Source of the DNA: Floccularia luteovirens
Lineage: Eukaryota; Basidiomycota; Agaricomycetes; Agaricales; Squamanitaceae
DNA: 64,000 nucleotides
Reading direction: 5' to 3'
Assembly (NCBI GenBank): GCA_009739215.1
Contig: VSJF01000009.1
Span: forward strand, 868,001 to 932,000
Shown here: positions 21,034 to 32,908 of the stretch, one piece after another
How the letters are laid out: every line of letters begins with the position of its first letter
Numbering within the stretch: the first letter of the stretch is position 1
Position numbers and translations under genes: made by a program
The notes under the pieces: generated by a model
Told to the model about the DNA's origin: nothing
What the model saw: the letters and a program-made list of their open reading frames with translations, nothing else
Databases searched by the model: none

Positions 21034-22580
21034 ATGGCATCCCACAACTGCAACCCAGATGGTAGAAATCAACATGGTGATATTAGTGAGTTTCTGAAAT
21101 TACATGCATGTATCCCTAATGTGGCCTCCTCCCTAGCCAAGGCTGACAATCCAGTCCTCATTGAAGTGCTAAATAAGTACCAACAAGAGCTGATAACAGA
21201 CAACAATAAAATTGCAGATATGCTTGCAGCTGAGTACAGTATACACATGAGATGAGCTACTATTGTATAACTCATCTAAATGCAAAACTAATATATTATC
21301 ATGTTATTAGTGCTTCTACTGTAAAGAGATGACACAAGCAACTGAATCTACATGCAAGTACTAGTACCATGAGTACAATGTCCAATATGGATGTGGAACA
21401 GCTGGTCCTCAACCAGATGGATAAGAACCCAGCTAAATCACACAGAATACAGATGATACAACATAAAATTACAGTGTCCACAGGCAAGATTCTCAACTGA
21501 GATCATGTCTCTGAAATCATGCATAAGCATGATCCACATGGATTTGAAGGTTGCAATCCTGGTTCCAGATGGATACACCATATCAAGAAGGTGCCAATTG
21601 GTATACACAAGTACTGGGCTGGGGACGGGCATGATAAATTGTATAGAATTGGGTTTCCCATATGGACAGTTGTAGATGATGCAACAGGGAAGTGGCTTGG
21701 TGCATGGGTGGTTCCTAGTAACAGAATAGCCCAGATTGTGGGTTATCTGTTCCTTTGTCTAGTTGAAGAATATCAAGGTGAGTTGCTTAAGTTACTGGTA
21801 ATTATAGGCTCAAATAAATTCTATTTTTATACTCAGGTGTTCCCTTACAATTCACTACTGACTGTGGATCCGAAATGATACATCTCTTTGGCCTTGCAAA
21901 TTCACTATAGTATGTGCTTTCATACGTACTTGTTTCTATGTACTCATTTTGTTATATATTTTGTTAGAGACTTCTTCCACCCAGAGTATGACCTTGATGA
22001 TCTCCTAGCACATGTCTATGTGTAAAGCATCCACAATATATCTATTGAGCATTCCTGGCTAAGGCTTCGACTTGAATGGGGTGATAATGCAGTTGTTGTT
22101 TTTGAGGAAGGGAAGGACTCAGGGATATATAAACCTCATGATCTCCAACACTTGTATGCTAAGTTTACTTATTTACTTCTTTCTGTACAACCCTGACTCT
22201 TAGTTCTCATGGGTAGTGAACTATGCCAATGGTTATGGCCTAAACACCTGCATGAGAGCCTGCAAAAATTTATGAACAAATGCAATAGCTACCAATCATG
22301 CAAGGACAACAATAAGGCTGGGCCTTCTGGAATGTCATGCAATGAGGCTTTTCGACTTCCTCACAAATGGGAGGGGTGTAATTGTTTACTACCTATAGAA
22401 GACCTTGATGTGATTCGGGCTCTTAAGCATGAATTGGGAGGCAATGAAATACTGGAATTTGTATCTCAGGAGTTTTCAGATCATGCTCAGAGTGCATATG
22501 ATGACTTACAAATACAGAAACTAACCATTAATAATATATGGTATATTTTCCATGACCTTCTTCCATTGGTCTTCCTGTAG
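21034..22580 (+). pseudogene. Fungal integrase-core (DDE) family gene, degenerate
   Basis: Exon-like blocks can be read: 21034-21255; about 21310-21775 with a TGA near 21490; about 21837-21890; about 21968-22150; and 22209-22580. Motifs typical of a basidiomycete integrase-core family are IQHKI, MHKHDPHGF, YWAGDGHDKL, WTVVDDATGKWLGAWVVPSN, TTDCGSE, ISIEHSWLRLRLEWG and LCQWLWPKHL. Candidate acidic residues are Asp in GDGHD, Asp in TTDCGSE and Glu in SIEHSW. The family resembles retroviral integrase cores but is not part of an LTR element here. Stops at CGA-type codons make it inactive. Its role is unknown; it may have been the mobility enzyme of the surrounding repeat. Confidence 0.65.
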
Positions 22581-23121
22581 AATACATGTACAATGTCTTA
22601 TTCTCCAATCCAAATATGGATAACATATATATATATGTAGTGACTAATTAACAGGAGAATTTTATCTACATAATTGAAATGGTGGGAGAAGTTATAAATT
22701 TAACTTTATATATGGAAATTGAGTACAAAAGTTGCAGATGCTACACACATATTACTAACACATTCCCCCATGTTGCAGTGTGTTCCCTAATACTGCAATG
22801 CATTTTCACAATGTTGTATAGATACATACCTATTAGGCAATATTTGTTATATGGATTACATATCTGTTCCACAACATACTTTTTTGAGTCAAATGCTTCA
22901 GTGGGACATGAAGGTTCTCTATGGGCTCTGCAGAAGATTTATTTATGTAGTCATCATAATATGTAAAAAGAACTTACTATTGACAATATATCACTGAGTT
23001 TTTGAATCATTGTGCAGTAAGTACAGTGATATACACACATTCCTACTACATATTTAATAGCTAGTTGAAATGACTGGTGAAGTCATACTCTAAGTACCTG
23101 TCTACTTGACTTTACCCTTGA

Positions 23122-25700
23122 ATGTCCCACTGTCCCAATTGTGGATTCTCCTTCTCTTTGGCATCTGAGTTGCCATGTAGTAAATGCAAGACTTACATTC
23201 CTGGCCTTTCTAGGACTGAATTAAAAGTTCTAAATGTATGTTATTATGTTTAGAATTAATGGCATGACTTACTTACATCACTATTGGTTGCAACTAATTT
23301 AGGATAAACCACAGTGTGTGATGTGTGGTATAACATCATTGAATTTAGCAACAGTCATTTATAATGGCTATATTATGACTCTCAGTAAGTTTGTTACACA
23401 CTTAGCTCTGGTTATCTGGCACTGACTTGAAACATCTCAGAAAATAAGAAGGATATACCTATTGAGATACTCAGTATTAAGGGAGTGCTGGCCTTGGTCA
23501 TTGGTACGGCTGCCTCAATCTCTGATGAAATAGAGTCTATCTCTACTGAGGATCCAGAATACATTGCAAGTAATCTCTTAAGTTTCTCCTATACCTTTTG
23601 TCAACAGGCATCCAAATACTGGCTTAGGGTGTCAACTGAAAATACAAGTAATATTGCCAAGGTACTAGATAACCAAAGCTGGCCTCACTACTTGAACAAG
23701 AATCTCAAAAAAGCAGCCAAGGTAAATACTGAACAGAGCCTCAAGCGGAAAGAGGTTCAAATGAAAGACCTCAAAACAGGCATGAAGATCTTGGCTACAG
23801 TATAGATGGCTGATGAATTCAAATTGAAGCAGGTAAGTATTTTACTACCAGAACTTGACAGTGTTTATTAATTTTCACTTAAATTGGACAAATATGCATT
23901 ACTAGTATATATGGTAATGTACAACCTCTCCATGCCACATTAGATGATCTATTGGACTGTGTCTACAATGAATTTTAGAAGATATATCCTGAGGCACAGC
24001 ACCTCACCTGGTAAGTCAGTACTACTTTTATATAGGTATTTCATTTATTTAAATACCACTTGCAGGTCTAATATTATGCTTCATGCTCATGAAACAAGCA
24101 CAAAGTTCTCTTCACTTGAACACATCAACCACAATACAACAGTTCAAAGTTTATACAATGAATTTATAAGGCAAAGGCTGGAAAACGCCACTACACTGTC
24201 AGCACATACAATTGAGATTAGATTTACTTATCAAAAGGCCCTGATTGTACATAGCTTGATACTTGTTCTATTTAATCTATACTTATGCCACCCCTCCTCA
24301 AGCATGAGGCAGACAAGGAGTTTTCAGCAAGTATGGCTTCACTAGCAGCAGTCCTGGATAACTAGCAAGCGAAAGCATTCAACACATGCACTTCAGTCAG
24401 AGATCATCACAACTGATATACCAAAGTGTATAGGAATAATACTCAAGAGCGCATTCCAACCACCACCAGTTACACCAGCTCCAAGCAACTAAATGCATTC
24501 CCCACCAATGATAAAATGCTCAGTTCATCCATATCATAGCTTCCTTTGAGACTTGCGGAGATGTAGAATTCAAGGTACAAGACAAGAGTGAAATCATTGA
24601 GATTGCTGAGGACTAGGAAGATGGAGAATTGAAATACATACAGGACAATTCATATGAAATGACCAGGTTTATTGGAAATGATTTTACAAAGCAAGAGATC
24701 TATGTAAGTGCACCTATGATAATATCTATTTATACATACTAATTCCTGAGCTTTTTAGGCATGCTTCAGTCAAGATGAATATGTATTGACATAGCTGCTT
24801 GACACAAAAATGGGTCTATTGGATGTTAGAAATATATATACTAATGAGTGAATATGAACTTCTCTGCTAGTGTAGTGAATTCAAAACCCAGTTCAATGAC
24901 TATGCCAAAGAGTATGGGGTGTTTACCATACCATGTAAGTAAACCTAGCTTTCTACAAAATATGATAGATTAATAATTCTATATAGCCTTCTATTTCAAC
25001 TTCAAAGACTCCATCTTTGGAGAGCTCAAACCACTATGTGAACTGCAAGATCATCATCTGTCTCACAGATACTTCATTGCAATGTGTTTACTATCTTGTG
25101 GAAAAGTAGATGGCAATGTAAGGAAATTCACAGGCAACAATGAAATAGGTATCTCCTTTGATAATATGACAAAGGCTATTTATGCCTTTGCTGTTAGAGT
25201 GTGAATAGTGTGTATTCAGTTGGGGGGAAAGTATGCTACAGAGGCCTCCTTATATATAATACAGGAAGGCCTAGACTACTGTTCTAGACTGCTCAGGGTA
25301 GTGCTTCTAGCTTACCCTGACAGCTTCTAGTCTACTTCTGTTGCTATGATACCAGTGCTTCTAGTCTACCCTGAGTGCTTCTAGGCAACCCTGATAGAAG
25401 CACCTCTGGTATCTATATAAGACCACTGGTTTCCAACCAGAACTCATTCTTCCTTTCCCTTCTATTCTACTACTATCTTATACTGTCTGTACATATAGCA
25501 GTAGACTATTGTAACATTTGCACATTTCTCACTACTCTACTTGCATGAGCAAGTTTTATTTTGTGATCTCCAGGGTAAACTGGACTCTAAGAGGATAATG
25601 TGCCTATTTGATCCTCAGGCTCACACATATGTATTATTAAATCTTTGAGTGCTCCAGCTAATACATTATTCTCTTTAGCACAATCAAGGAGAATAACAAA
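23122..25700 (+). pseudogene. Alpha-kinase family gene, degenerate, split by a solo LTR
   Basis: Begins MSHCPNCGFSFSLASELPCS with zinc-ligand pairs CPNC, CSKC and CVMC, followed by a helical region (23485-23805). The C-terminal part encodes alpha-kinase-like sequence: FYFNFKDSIFGELKPLCE, VRKFTGNNEIG, and then, after removing the LTR at 25192-25516, AHFSLLYLHEQVLFCDLQG and CLFDPQAHT. The CDLQG and FDPQ motifs fit the catalytic loop of atypical (MHCK-type) alpha-kinases, which are expanded in Agaricomycetes. Frames shift and stops occur (24200-24900), so it is a relic. Family assignment is from remembered motifs, not a search. Confidence 0.55.
25192..25516 (-). repeat. Solo LTR1 inserted in the alpha-kinase relic
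   Basis: 325 bp. On the minus strand it runs TGTTACAATAGTCTACTGC to CACTCTAACA, with a perfect target duplication TTTGC (25187-25191 and 25517-25521). Removing it and one duplication rejoins the kinase frame. Confidence 0.95.
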
Positions 25701-26440
25701 CTATACTGGGATAGCAGACTTGTGAAGATCAATGTATTCAAAGCCCAGCACATGCCTGTCTATAGTGACAACTAGGTGTGTTCAAAATTATCACTCTCAG
25801 ATGTAACCATCAGCCAAGCCAGACCAGGAGAGGATGATACTCCTGTAGCATCAACCAGCAAACATAACATTGAGTACTTAGTTGACTAGTAACAACTCCT
25901 GTATACTAGTCTTAATGCATTGATAGGCGTAGCGCACAATAAATTCTATATTTAACTTTGATAAATGAATTGAATATAAAATTAGAGAACATTGCATACA
26001 CTTCTCCTAGTAACTTCTTTTTATTAGTAAGCACTTCTTTACTTTAATTTTCATAGACCTGACCCTGCTTGGCAGGAGTTTGAGCAAGGTCAGATCTACA
26101 GCTATCACTCAGCTGTCATTTTTGACAGGTATTGGGGGTCTCATATTTCTTCTGTCCTATGGCCAGCCATAAATTTGACCTTAGTATTATCTTTTATGCT
26201 CTGCTTCACATGCAAGAGAGGTATAAGCAGTTTCTTAGCTATGTAATATTTCAATTACCTTCAATATAACCATTTTAAATACTCATTAGAAACTTAGTAG
26301 TTGTTATACTCATTAAATAATCAATAGAATATATATTATAAATATACTTAATTAGGAATACCAGTCATGGTCACTCCAATTCAAAGGACAGCTACAATGG
26401 CAAGTCTAGCAAGTCCATTAGAAGGCTGTCAGTTCTGGCC
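25701..26440. other. Non-coding stretch with motif repeats
   Basis: No gene is supported. At 26045-26145 there is a local inverted arrangement (AGACCTGACCCTGCT ... AGCAAGGTCAGATCT) and a TTTTGACAGG word related to the repeats at 20381 and 26442. Confidence 0.5.
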
Positions 26441-26559
26441 ATTCGCCTGTCAAAATAGACCTGACTCTAGTTGGCAATAGTACTTCTCTCATTTTCATAG
26501 TTGTCAGAGTCTGGTAGTGATAGAAGGGATTGTACAGATACTAGTATGTTCTTTCTTTT

Positions 26560-26890
26560 CTTTTCTGTTATGTGTCTGAGTTTTTCTCTTTTCTATATTT
26601 TTCTTATGTTTTCCTATGTTTTTTTTTGATGTTTTTCTATGTTTTTTTAAAATTTTTTTTGATGTTTTCCTATGATTTTTGTCATTTTTTTAAAATGTTT
26701 TTATATATGTTTTTATTATTATTTTTTAATCTTTGTATAGTGATATATAGTGTTATATTATGTAATTAATATAATTATAAATATATATAATTATAAATAT
26801 ATATAATTATAATATAATAATAATTATAAATATATATAAATATGAATAAATAAACAAAATAAATAAATACAAATACAAATACAAATAAAA
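26560..26890. repeat. T-rich and ATAATTA low-complexity tract
   Basis: Runs of TTTTTCTATG-like words (26570-26730) are followed by short tandem TATAATTATAAATA repeats (26765-26840) and AAATA repeats. An open frame here translates only to low-complexity Phe-rich sequence. Confidence 0.8.
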
Positions 26891-26894
26891 AATA

Positions 26895-27183
26895 TTATCT
26901 ATGGCTTACTATAGCTTACTATAGAGCACTCCATAGTGCTCCATAGTGCTCTGTAGCAGCTCCATAGTATTGCATAGCATATATCAATCATAGATTGCTT
27001 ACATAATCCATCTATGAAGTGCTACAACACTGCTACAGCATACTACAGTCTATCTATGAAGTGCTATAGCACTACTACAGCCTATCTATGGGGTGCTGTG
27101 GAGCATTCTGCAGCTTATAACCCCATACTACAGCTGCTATAGCTGCTATGGTGCTATGGAGTGCTCCATAGCAAGCCATAGCA
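26895..27183. repeat. CTATAG/CATAGTGCTC-rich array (right)
   Basis: Repeats of CCATAGTGCTC, CTATAGC and TCTATGAAGTGCTA-like words, related to the array at 19345-19845. It abuts the copia fragment that starts at about 27186. Confidence 0.7.
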
Positions 27184-27185
27184 GA

Positions 27186-27806
27186 CCTGGGATTTGCTAA
27201 TGCATCATCTACATAGATTATTGCTATCACAATATCTCACTAGTCTTTTGACCAATAGACAAATATTCCTGCATCTGACTGAGTTCTTTGAAAGCCAAGT
27301 TCTTTCATAGACTCAACAAGTCCTTTCCACCATGCTAATGCAGCTTGTTTTAAACCATAGATAGTATGTTGCAGGCAGATAATTTTTTTCTCTTGTCCTT
27401 TGACAACAAAGCCTTCAGGTTGGACCATATAGATCTCTTCTTCAAGTTTATCATACAGGAAGGCAGACTTGACATCCAGACTAGTAATAGCCCAATTGTT
27501 GAGTGCTGCAAGTGCTAACAGGATGTGCACTGTTTCAAATCTTACAACAGGCAAGAATATCTCCTCAAAGTTGAGTCCTTCAATCTAGGAGAAACCTTTG
27601 GCAACTAGTTATGCTTTCTTGTGGCCATTGGACTTGACCACAAATACCCATCTGTTCTTAACTGCTCTTCAACCTTGGGGTAGGTCTACAAGTCCAGACA
27701 TTACATTGTGCTTACAAAGAGCATCCATCTCTTCATGGCAAGTGATCAACCATTCTTCTTTTATAGCTGGTGGAAGGTGCATTATATCTCTAAATTGAGT
27801 TGGGAC
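27186..27806 (-). pseudogene. Reverse transcriptase fragment of a second copia family
   Basis: Minus-strand reading gives MHLPPAIKEEWLITCHEEMD, then a decayed link, then RT motifs FETVHILLALAALNNWAITS, LDVKSAFLYDKLEEEIYMVQ, IYGLKQAALAWWKG and finally AIIYVDDAL at about 27190-27220. It differs clearly from the E1-E3 family. The YVDD end abuts the CTATAG array; the N-terminal side is cut by LTR3 at 27807. Stops and a frame break show it is dead. Confidence 0.85.
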
Positions 27807-28122
27807 TTTTATGACCTTATCCGGATATGCACTTATCTCCCTGGACTTTAGAATGCACACATAATGCATTTCCGCCTCATTTATTACTTTCTCATACACG
27901 TTTGTATTATGACTTGCATTTTGGTTCTTTTAACTCATAGTAACCTGTATAGGCTTCTAAATGACTTGTAGATACTTCTGTATGACTCTGCACTGACTTG
28001 TAGCTTACTGAGCAAGCATGCAATAGATTATTATTAGAAGTAGCGTACTTGTATTTAAGTAGTGTGAAACTACAGATAAACCTCAGCTTGATCTTAGTTT
28101 TGAGTACCCTCTAATACAGTTG
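27807..28122 (-). repeat. Truncated LTR3 (reverse)
   Basis: Matches the start of the reversed LTR3 (TATGACCTTATCCGGATATG) with TG changed to TT at the tip. It stops after about 316 bp, where a different LTR-like sequence begins. Confidence 0.8.
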
Positions 28123-28123
28123 A

Positions 28124-28540
28124 TGTTGAAGTTCAAACCGAACTCTGCAATTGTACTACTATAAGCAGTCAGATACAATGCAAGAAACCCTCTAAAATGC
28201 GTTCAAACAAGTGTAATATGATTAACTTTGTTTTCAGCAAGTATCTAGTATCTATCTCTAGATACATAAGGAAAGCGCACTTGTTTGGCCCTGTTGTACC
28301 CAGGAAACCATAAGGTGTGATAAATAGTGTCCACTATATCGTGTTTGAGTGTTTTGCAACACTCAGTGGATCTACAACTACAAAACAAAAGCAGAAACAT
28401 TAAGAAATGTAAACTAAGTGTAAAAGTGCGAAATGAAAGTATTTTACTAATGCCACTATTGTGGCATTTACATTAAAGTGCACAAAGTGCGAACTAATAC
28501 TTTACTAATGCCTATGTTATGGCATCTACTAACTTTAACA
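28124..28540. repeat. Possible solo LTR of a fifth family
   Basis: 417 bp from TGTTGAAGTTC to ACTTTAACA, with TG...CA ends in the style of the other LTRs and a duplicated internal word (TTTACTAATGCC). It separates truncated LTR3 from copia fragment F, and the flanks (GTTGA, CCTTC) do not match. Confidence 0.4.
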
Positions 28541-29956
28541 CCTTCTCCAATTGTACTTCCTGTATCTCTACAGTCTCCTAGTCCTGAACCAGTATCCCTA
28601 CCATCATCTCCTAGTCTACAACCAGTCTCTTTACCACAAACTCCTGTTAGACAATTCACTCCCAATCCAGTTAGTTCTCCTTTAGCTCAAAGAAGGACTA
28701 GGAGGAATATTCAACCTCCTGGTAAATGGTGAAAAGTTAGACACTCTCCTGCTATCCCTGAAACATCTTCTGAGTCTGAAGCAGATATTGCTGATGATGA
28801 AGAAGAGTTCAGTGGTATTGCCTCTGGTGTTACAGAGCCTAATACATACAAACAGGCAATGAAAGCACCAGATGCAGAATTATGGAGACAGGCAGCTGCT
28901 GATGAGATTAAAGCACTCATGGATAATGGTACTTGGGAATTGGCCTTGTTGCCAAAGGACAGATAGGCAATATGTTACAATAGTCTACTCCTACATGTAC
29001 AGACATACTAGGATAGAGGATAGTAAGAGGATAGTATAGTATAGTATGTAATGATAGACAGGAGGGGAAAGGAAGAATGGGTTCTGGTTGGAAACCAGTA
29101 GTCTTATATAGATACCAGAGGTGCTTCTATCAGGGTTGCCTAGAAGCACTCAGGGTAGTCTAGAAGCACTCAGGGTAGTCTAGAAGCACTAGTATCATAG
29201 CAACAGAAGTAGACTAGAAGCTGTCAGGGTAAGCTAGAAGCACTACCCTGAGCAGTCTAGAACAGTAGTCTAGGCCTTCCTGTATTATATATAAGGAGGC
29301 CTCTGTAGCATACTTTCCCCCCAAGTGAATACACTATATTTACACTCTAACACAATAGGTAGTAAATGGGTGTTCAAAGTTAAGAGGAATGCAGATGGGT
29401 CAGTTGAAAAATACAAAGCTAGACTAGTTGCAAAGGGGTTCTCTTAGAGACCTGGCTTAGACTTCACTAAAGTCTTTGCACCCACATTCAGAATGGCTTC
29501 AATCAGAACCATTATTGCACTAGCAGCTAAGCACAACTATCATCTGCACTCTATTGACATCTCATCTGCCTTCCTAAATGGTGATCTAGAGGAAGACATC
29601 TATATGCAACAGCCTGCTGGCTTTGAGCAACTTGGACCAGACTATGTTTATAAACTCAAAAAGTCTATATATGGTCTCAAGTAATCAGCTAGACAATGGA
29701 ACAAGAAACTGCATGCAGCTCTTAGTAGTATGGGTTACAGCAGATTGGAATCAGATAGGAGCATCTATATGTATGCCAAAGAAGGGGTTCTAGTCATTAT
29801 TCCTGTGTATATTGATGACATTACCCTTGCATCAAACTCTACCTCTAAGATTAATTCCACAATCAAAGAGCTGGAGAGTCACTTTAAACTCAGGAATATT
29901 GGACCTACTACTTGGCTACTTGGCATGAAAATCAATGTTGATTCTGCCAACCACAC
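28541..29956 (+). pseudogene. Copia fragment F (linker to reverse transcriptase), split by LTR1
   Basis: Homologous to the E1-E3 interior from the Pro-rich linker (TPSPIVLPVSLQSPSPEP) through the YIDD reverse transcriptase motif to the region of WLLGMKINVDSANHT. It is interrupted by the LTR at 28973-29352. Stops arise at TGG to TGA (28731), CAG to TAG (28964), CAG to TAG (29444) and CAA to TAA (29683), and GAA to AAA occurs at about 29469: all C-to-T or G-to-A changes. The right end is replaced by another LTR1 at 29957. Confidence 0.9.
28973..29352 (+). repeat. Solo LTR1
   Basis: 380 bp, TGTTACAATAG to CACTCTAACA, perfect target duplication CAATA (28968-28972 and 29353-29357) within fragment F. 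Confidence 0.95.
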
Positions 29957-30301
29957 TGTTACAATAGTCTACTGCTATATGTACAGACAGTATAAGATAG
30001 TAGTAGAATAGAAGAGAAAGGAAGAATGGGTTCTGGTTGGAAACCAGTGGTCTTATATAGATACCAGAGATGCTTCTATCAGGGTAGCCTAGAAGCACTC
30101 AGGGTAGACTAGAAGCACTTAGGGTAGTCTAGAAGCACTGGTATCATAGCAACAGAAGTAGACTAGAAGCTGTCAGAATAAGCTAGAAGCACTACCCTGA
30201 GCAGTCTAGAACAGTAGTCTAGGCCTTCCTGAATTGTATATAAGGAGGCCTCTGTAGCATACTTTCCCTCCAACTGAATATACACTATTCACACTCTAAC
30301 A
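29957..30301 (+). repeat. LTR1 at a chimeric junction
   Basis: 345 bp, of the E3 subtype (CTACTGCTATATGTACAGAC). Left flank is copia RT (CACAC), right flank is Helitron sequence (GCTGG); no target duplication. Confidence 0.92.
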
Positions 30302-31990
30302 GCTGGCCATTTTTGTGATAGAGAATAATATCACAAACACCTTCTGGCTGATCACCATCACCTGGAAGAATAATAGCAATTTCATTGTTATCTACAACTG
30401 GAAGATTATAGCACTACTGATCAGTGCCATCATGAAAATGTAAGGCAATTTTGCACTACTGGTTAGGTGGTAGGTTGCAGGTCAGTTCATTTGCCTGGCA
30501 ATACATCTGAACACCTGGATGATGATAGTATAGCATATCCTGCAAAGTGTGCAAAGTGTTTCTATCCAACTGGCTATTCCACTGGTTAGCCATTCAAAAG
30601 TTAAGTGCATTAGCAGGATTATAGATATAAAGCTGAGCATGAACTAGTAATTCATCAGGATGAGGAAAAAGAGATCCAGCTCTATGAGAAAGCTCTCCAT
30701 ATAATCTAAAAACATAAGAACCATGACCTCTATTAATAGTATCATCTACTTTGTAGCTAACAGAAGTCATAGCCAGAGCATTATTATATGTATAGATATG
30801 CTCACAGAATAACTTGCCAATTGGATCCTGAGTAGTAAGCAAATGAAATAGCTCAGGAGGAGCAGCTTGTAATGGAGGTAAAGCAACTTTTCCACTAAGA
30901 CAGCATATGCCAAATAAGGGAGTATATCTTGAAGATCTTGCCAACTATTCAGACATCTAATGATAAGCATAGCAGAATGGACATTTCACATTCATGTCCT
31001 GAAGATTATGTATAGGCCAGTCAGGACTAAATGGTTAATATGCAACTGGCAAATTAGCAGGTATAGGTAGTGGAGGATAAGGAATAGGTAGCAGAGATGG
31101 AGAAGAAGGTGGTAATAGTAGTGGATTAAAAACTGGAGAGTGGGGCAAAGCCAATGGCTATGGTGAAGGAGATATAATTAATAATAACTCTAGCAAAATC
31201 CCATTCTACCTCTAAGTTATTATATAATCATTAAATTATTTAAAAAAAAAACATACAGGAGCAGGTAGAATAGGTGGCAAAGTAGCAAAATATTACAATA
31301 GTCTACTCCTACATGTACAGACATACTAGGATAGAGGATAGTAAGAGGATAGAATAGTATAGTATGTAATAATAGACAGGAGGGGAAAGGAAGAATGGGT
31401 TCTGGTAGGAAACCAGTGGTCTTATATAGATACCAGAGGTGCTTCTATCAGGGTTGCCTAGAAGCACTCAGGGTAGTCTAGAAGCACTCAGGGTAGTCTA
31501 GAAGCACTAGTATCATAGCAACAGAAGTAGACTAGAAGCTGTCAGGGTAAGCTAGAAGCACTACCCTGAGCAGTCTAGAACAGTAGTCTAGGCCTTCCTG
31601 TATTATATATAAGGAGGCCTCTGTAGCATACTTTCCTCCCAAGTGAATACACTATATTTACACTCTAACATAAAAGGCATAGGTATTATAGCAGGAATAG
31701 GAGCAGGTATAGGAAGATTACAACATTGTTCATGGTGAGGTATAGAAGGAAGTAGAGGTAAAGCAGCTAACTACTGAGCCAAATCAGCAGAAAGATGATT
31801 GTAAACAGGTGCAGGTTGAGGAGGAATAAAAAAGGGATCATCATTTGAAACAGAAACAGGAACAGGAACAGGAACAGGAACAGGAATAGATGGAGATGGT
31901 GGATTCTTATAGGCAATATAGACATGATGTGGGATACAACAATGATCAGGACTCTCAAGAATATGCTCATCATGATCTTCCTGATAGTGG
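30302..31990 (-). pseudogene. Helitron N-terminal region relic, split by LTR1
   Basis: Minus-strand reading gives a Pro-rich segment (IPVPVPVPVPVPVS, about 31850-31890), a zinc-type motif (VKCPFCYAYHWLSEQL, about 30960-31000) and ICCLSGKVALPPLQAAPPEL. These continue into TSVSYKVDDTINRGHGSYVF and AQLYIYNPANALNF. This matches the N-terminal region of fungal Helitron replicase-helicase proteins as I remember it. Stops follow (30593 and beyond), and the Rep and helicase domains are absent because the LTR junction at 30301 ends it. LTR1 at 31291-31670 lies within. Confidence 0.65.
31291..31670 (+). repeat. Solo LTR1 in the Helitron relic
   Basis: 380 bp. The first bases read TATTACAATAG (TG mutated to TA). 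Flanks CAAAA and TAAAA form a target duplication with one C-to-T difference. Confidence 0.88.
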
Positions 31991-32908
31991 GCAGTTTGGG
32001 GAGTAGTATCTGGATTCCTATATAAAAGATGATTAAAATATGAATTATATATATAGAATAAGAAAACTTACATGATGAAAACCAAGTATCAAGATTTAAG
32101 AGAGAAACACACTAAAAAAAAATCCAGAAGATCCACATCCACAGAAAAAGTCACTAGAGAGAAGTTGACAATATGAGTATTAAACCCCACCTGAATAACT
32201 ATTTCAAAAATATCCTAGAAAGAACTATATTCTGCAAGACAGTGTCAGGGGTAAAACCCAAGTAACTTCTCAAAGATCACCCCTTTTCTGCAAGGCAGGT
32301 GGAAGTGGTTAAAGAAGTGGTTAATTGAAGAGCTTATAAAAAAGCTCAACAAAACCTGAACAACTGGACACCACTAAGTAAGAGAGGTCCAGATAGTTGA
32401 ATACTCTCTAGGCTACAGCAAACAAAGGCCAAGCAGGTGGACTTTGTACTTAGTAGGAATAAAATTTCAATTCAAAGTATTCCTATTATAGATACAGGGA
32501 TAGCCAATGATAGAACCACAAAAGAAAAGGAACCTAGAAGAAAAGAACTTCTACCTTGAGTACACTCAAGATAGCAAGAGAGGAGAATAGAGAAGATAGA
32601 ATGAAGGAAAAGGAAGGAAAAAGTAATATTGGTATATGCTTTAAATTCTGCAAAAAAATTTTAAATAATTTCCAAAGTTTAAAAAAATAATAACATAATT
32701 AGATAAGAAAACATACCTGGAATGAGCAGACAGTATATAGGTGCCTCAGTAGCACAAAACTCTGGTATTTTGCTTAAAATTTTTTTTAATTAATATATAA
32801 TTATTTAATACTCACCTGGATAGATATAAAAACAGTGAAAAGCAATTCTACATATATAGGTTAGCTGACAAATGCCAAAAACAATATGTTACTCACATTA
32901 GAGGGGGC
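31991..32908. other. AT-rich stretch without a recognised gene
   Basis: No convincing coding or repeat family is seen. The last bases (ACATTAGAGGGGGC) resemble the copia polypurine tract that normally precedes a 3' LTR, so they may be the last trace of another element. Confidence 0.4.

Larger units (their letters stand above)
20381..26478. mobile_element. Candidate TIR-flanked element carrying integrase-core and alpha-kinase relics
   Basis: The words at 20381-20417 and 26442-26478 are 37-bp inverted repeats with 5 differences, all transitions, sharing the 10-mer TTTTGACAGG and GTCAGGTCT. Between them lie a degenerate integrase-core gene (21034-22580) and a degenerate alpha-kinase gene (23122 to about 25700). 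Related words occur at 26057-26077 (inverted) and about 26115-26130 (direct), so the right end could instead belong to a small element. No convincing target duplication was found. The unit is an inference. Confidence 0.4.

Noticed and set aside
26572..26769. Open frame encoding a Phe-rich peptide
   Set aside because: It is the translation of a T-rich low-complexity tract.
31767..31973. Open frame with a LFLFLF repeat that looks like a membrane segment
   Set aside because: It is the off-frame reading of the Pro-Val repeat in the Helitron relic.
31991..32908. A second full copia element left of E3, suggested by a polypurine-like AGAGGGGGC before 32909
   Set aside because: No copia coding sequence is found upstream; the purine run alone is too weak.
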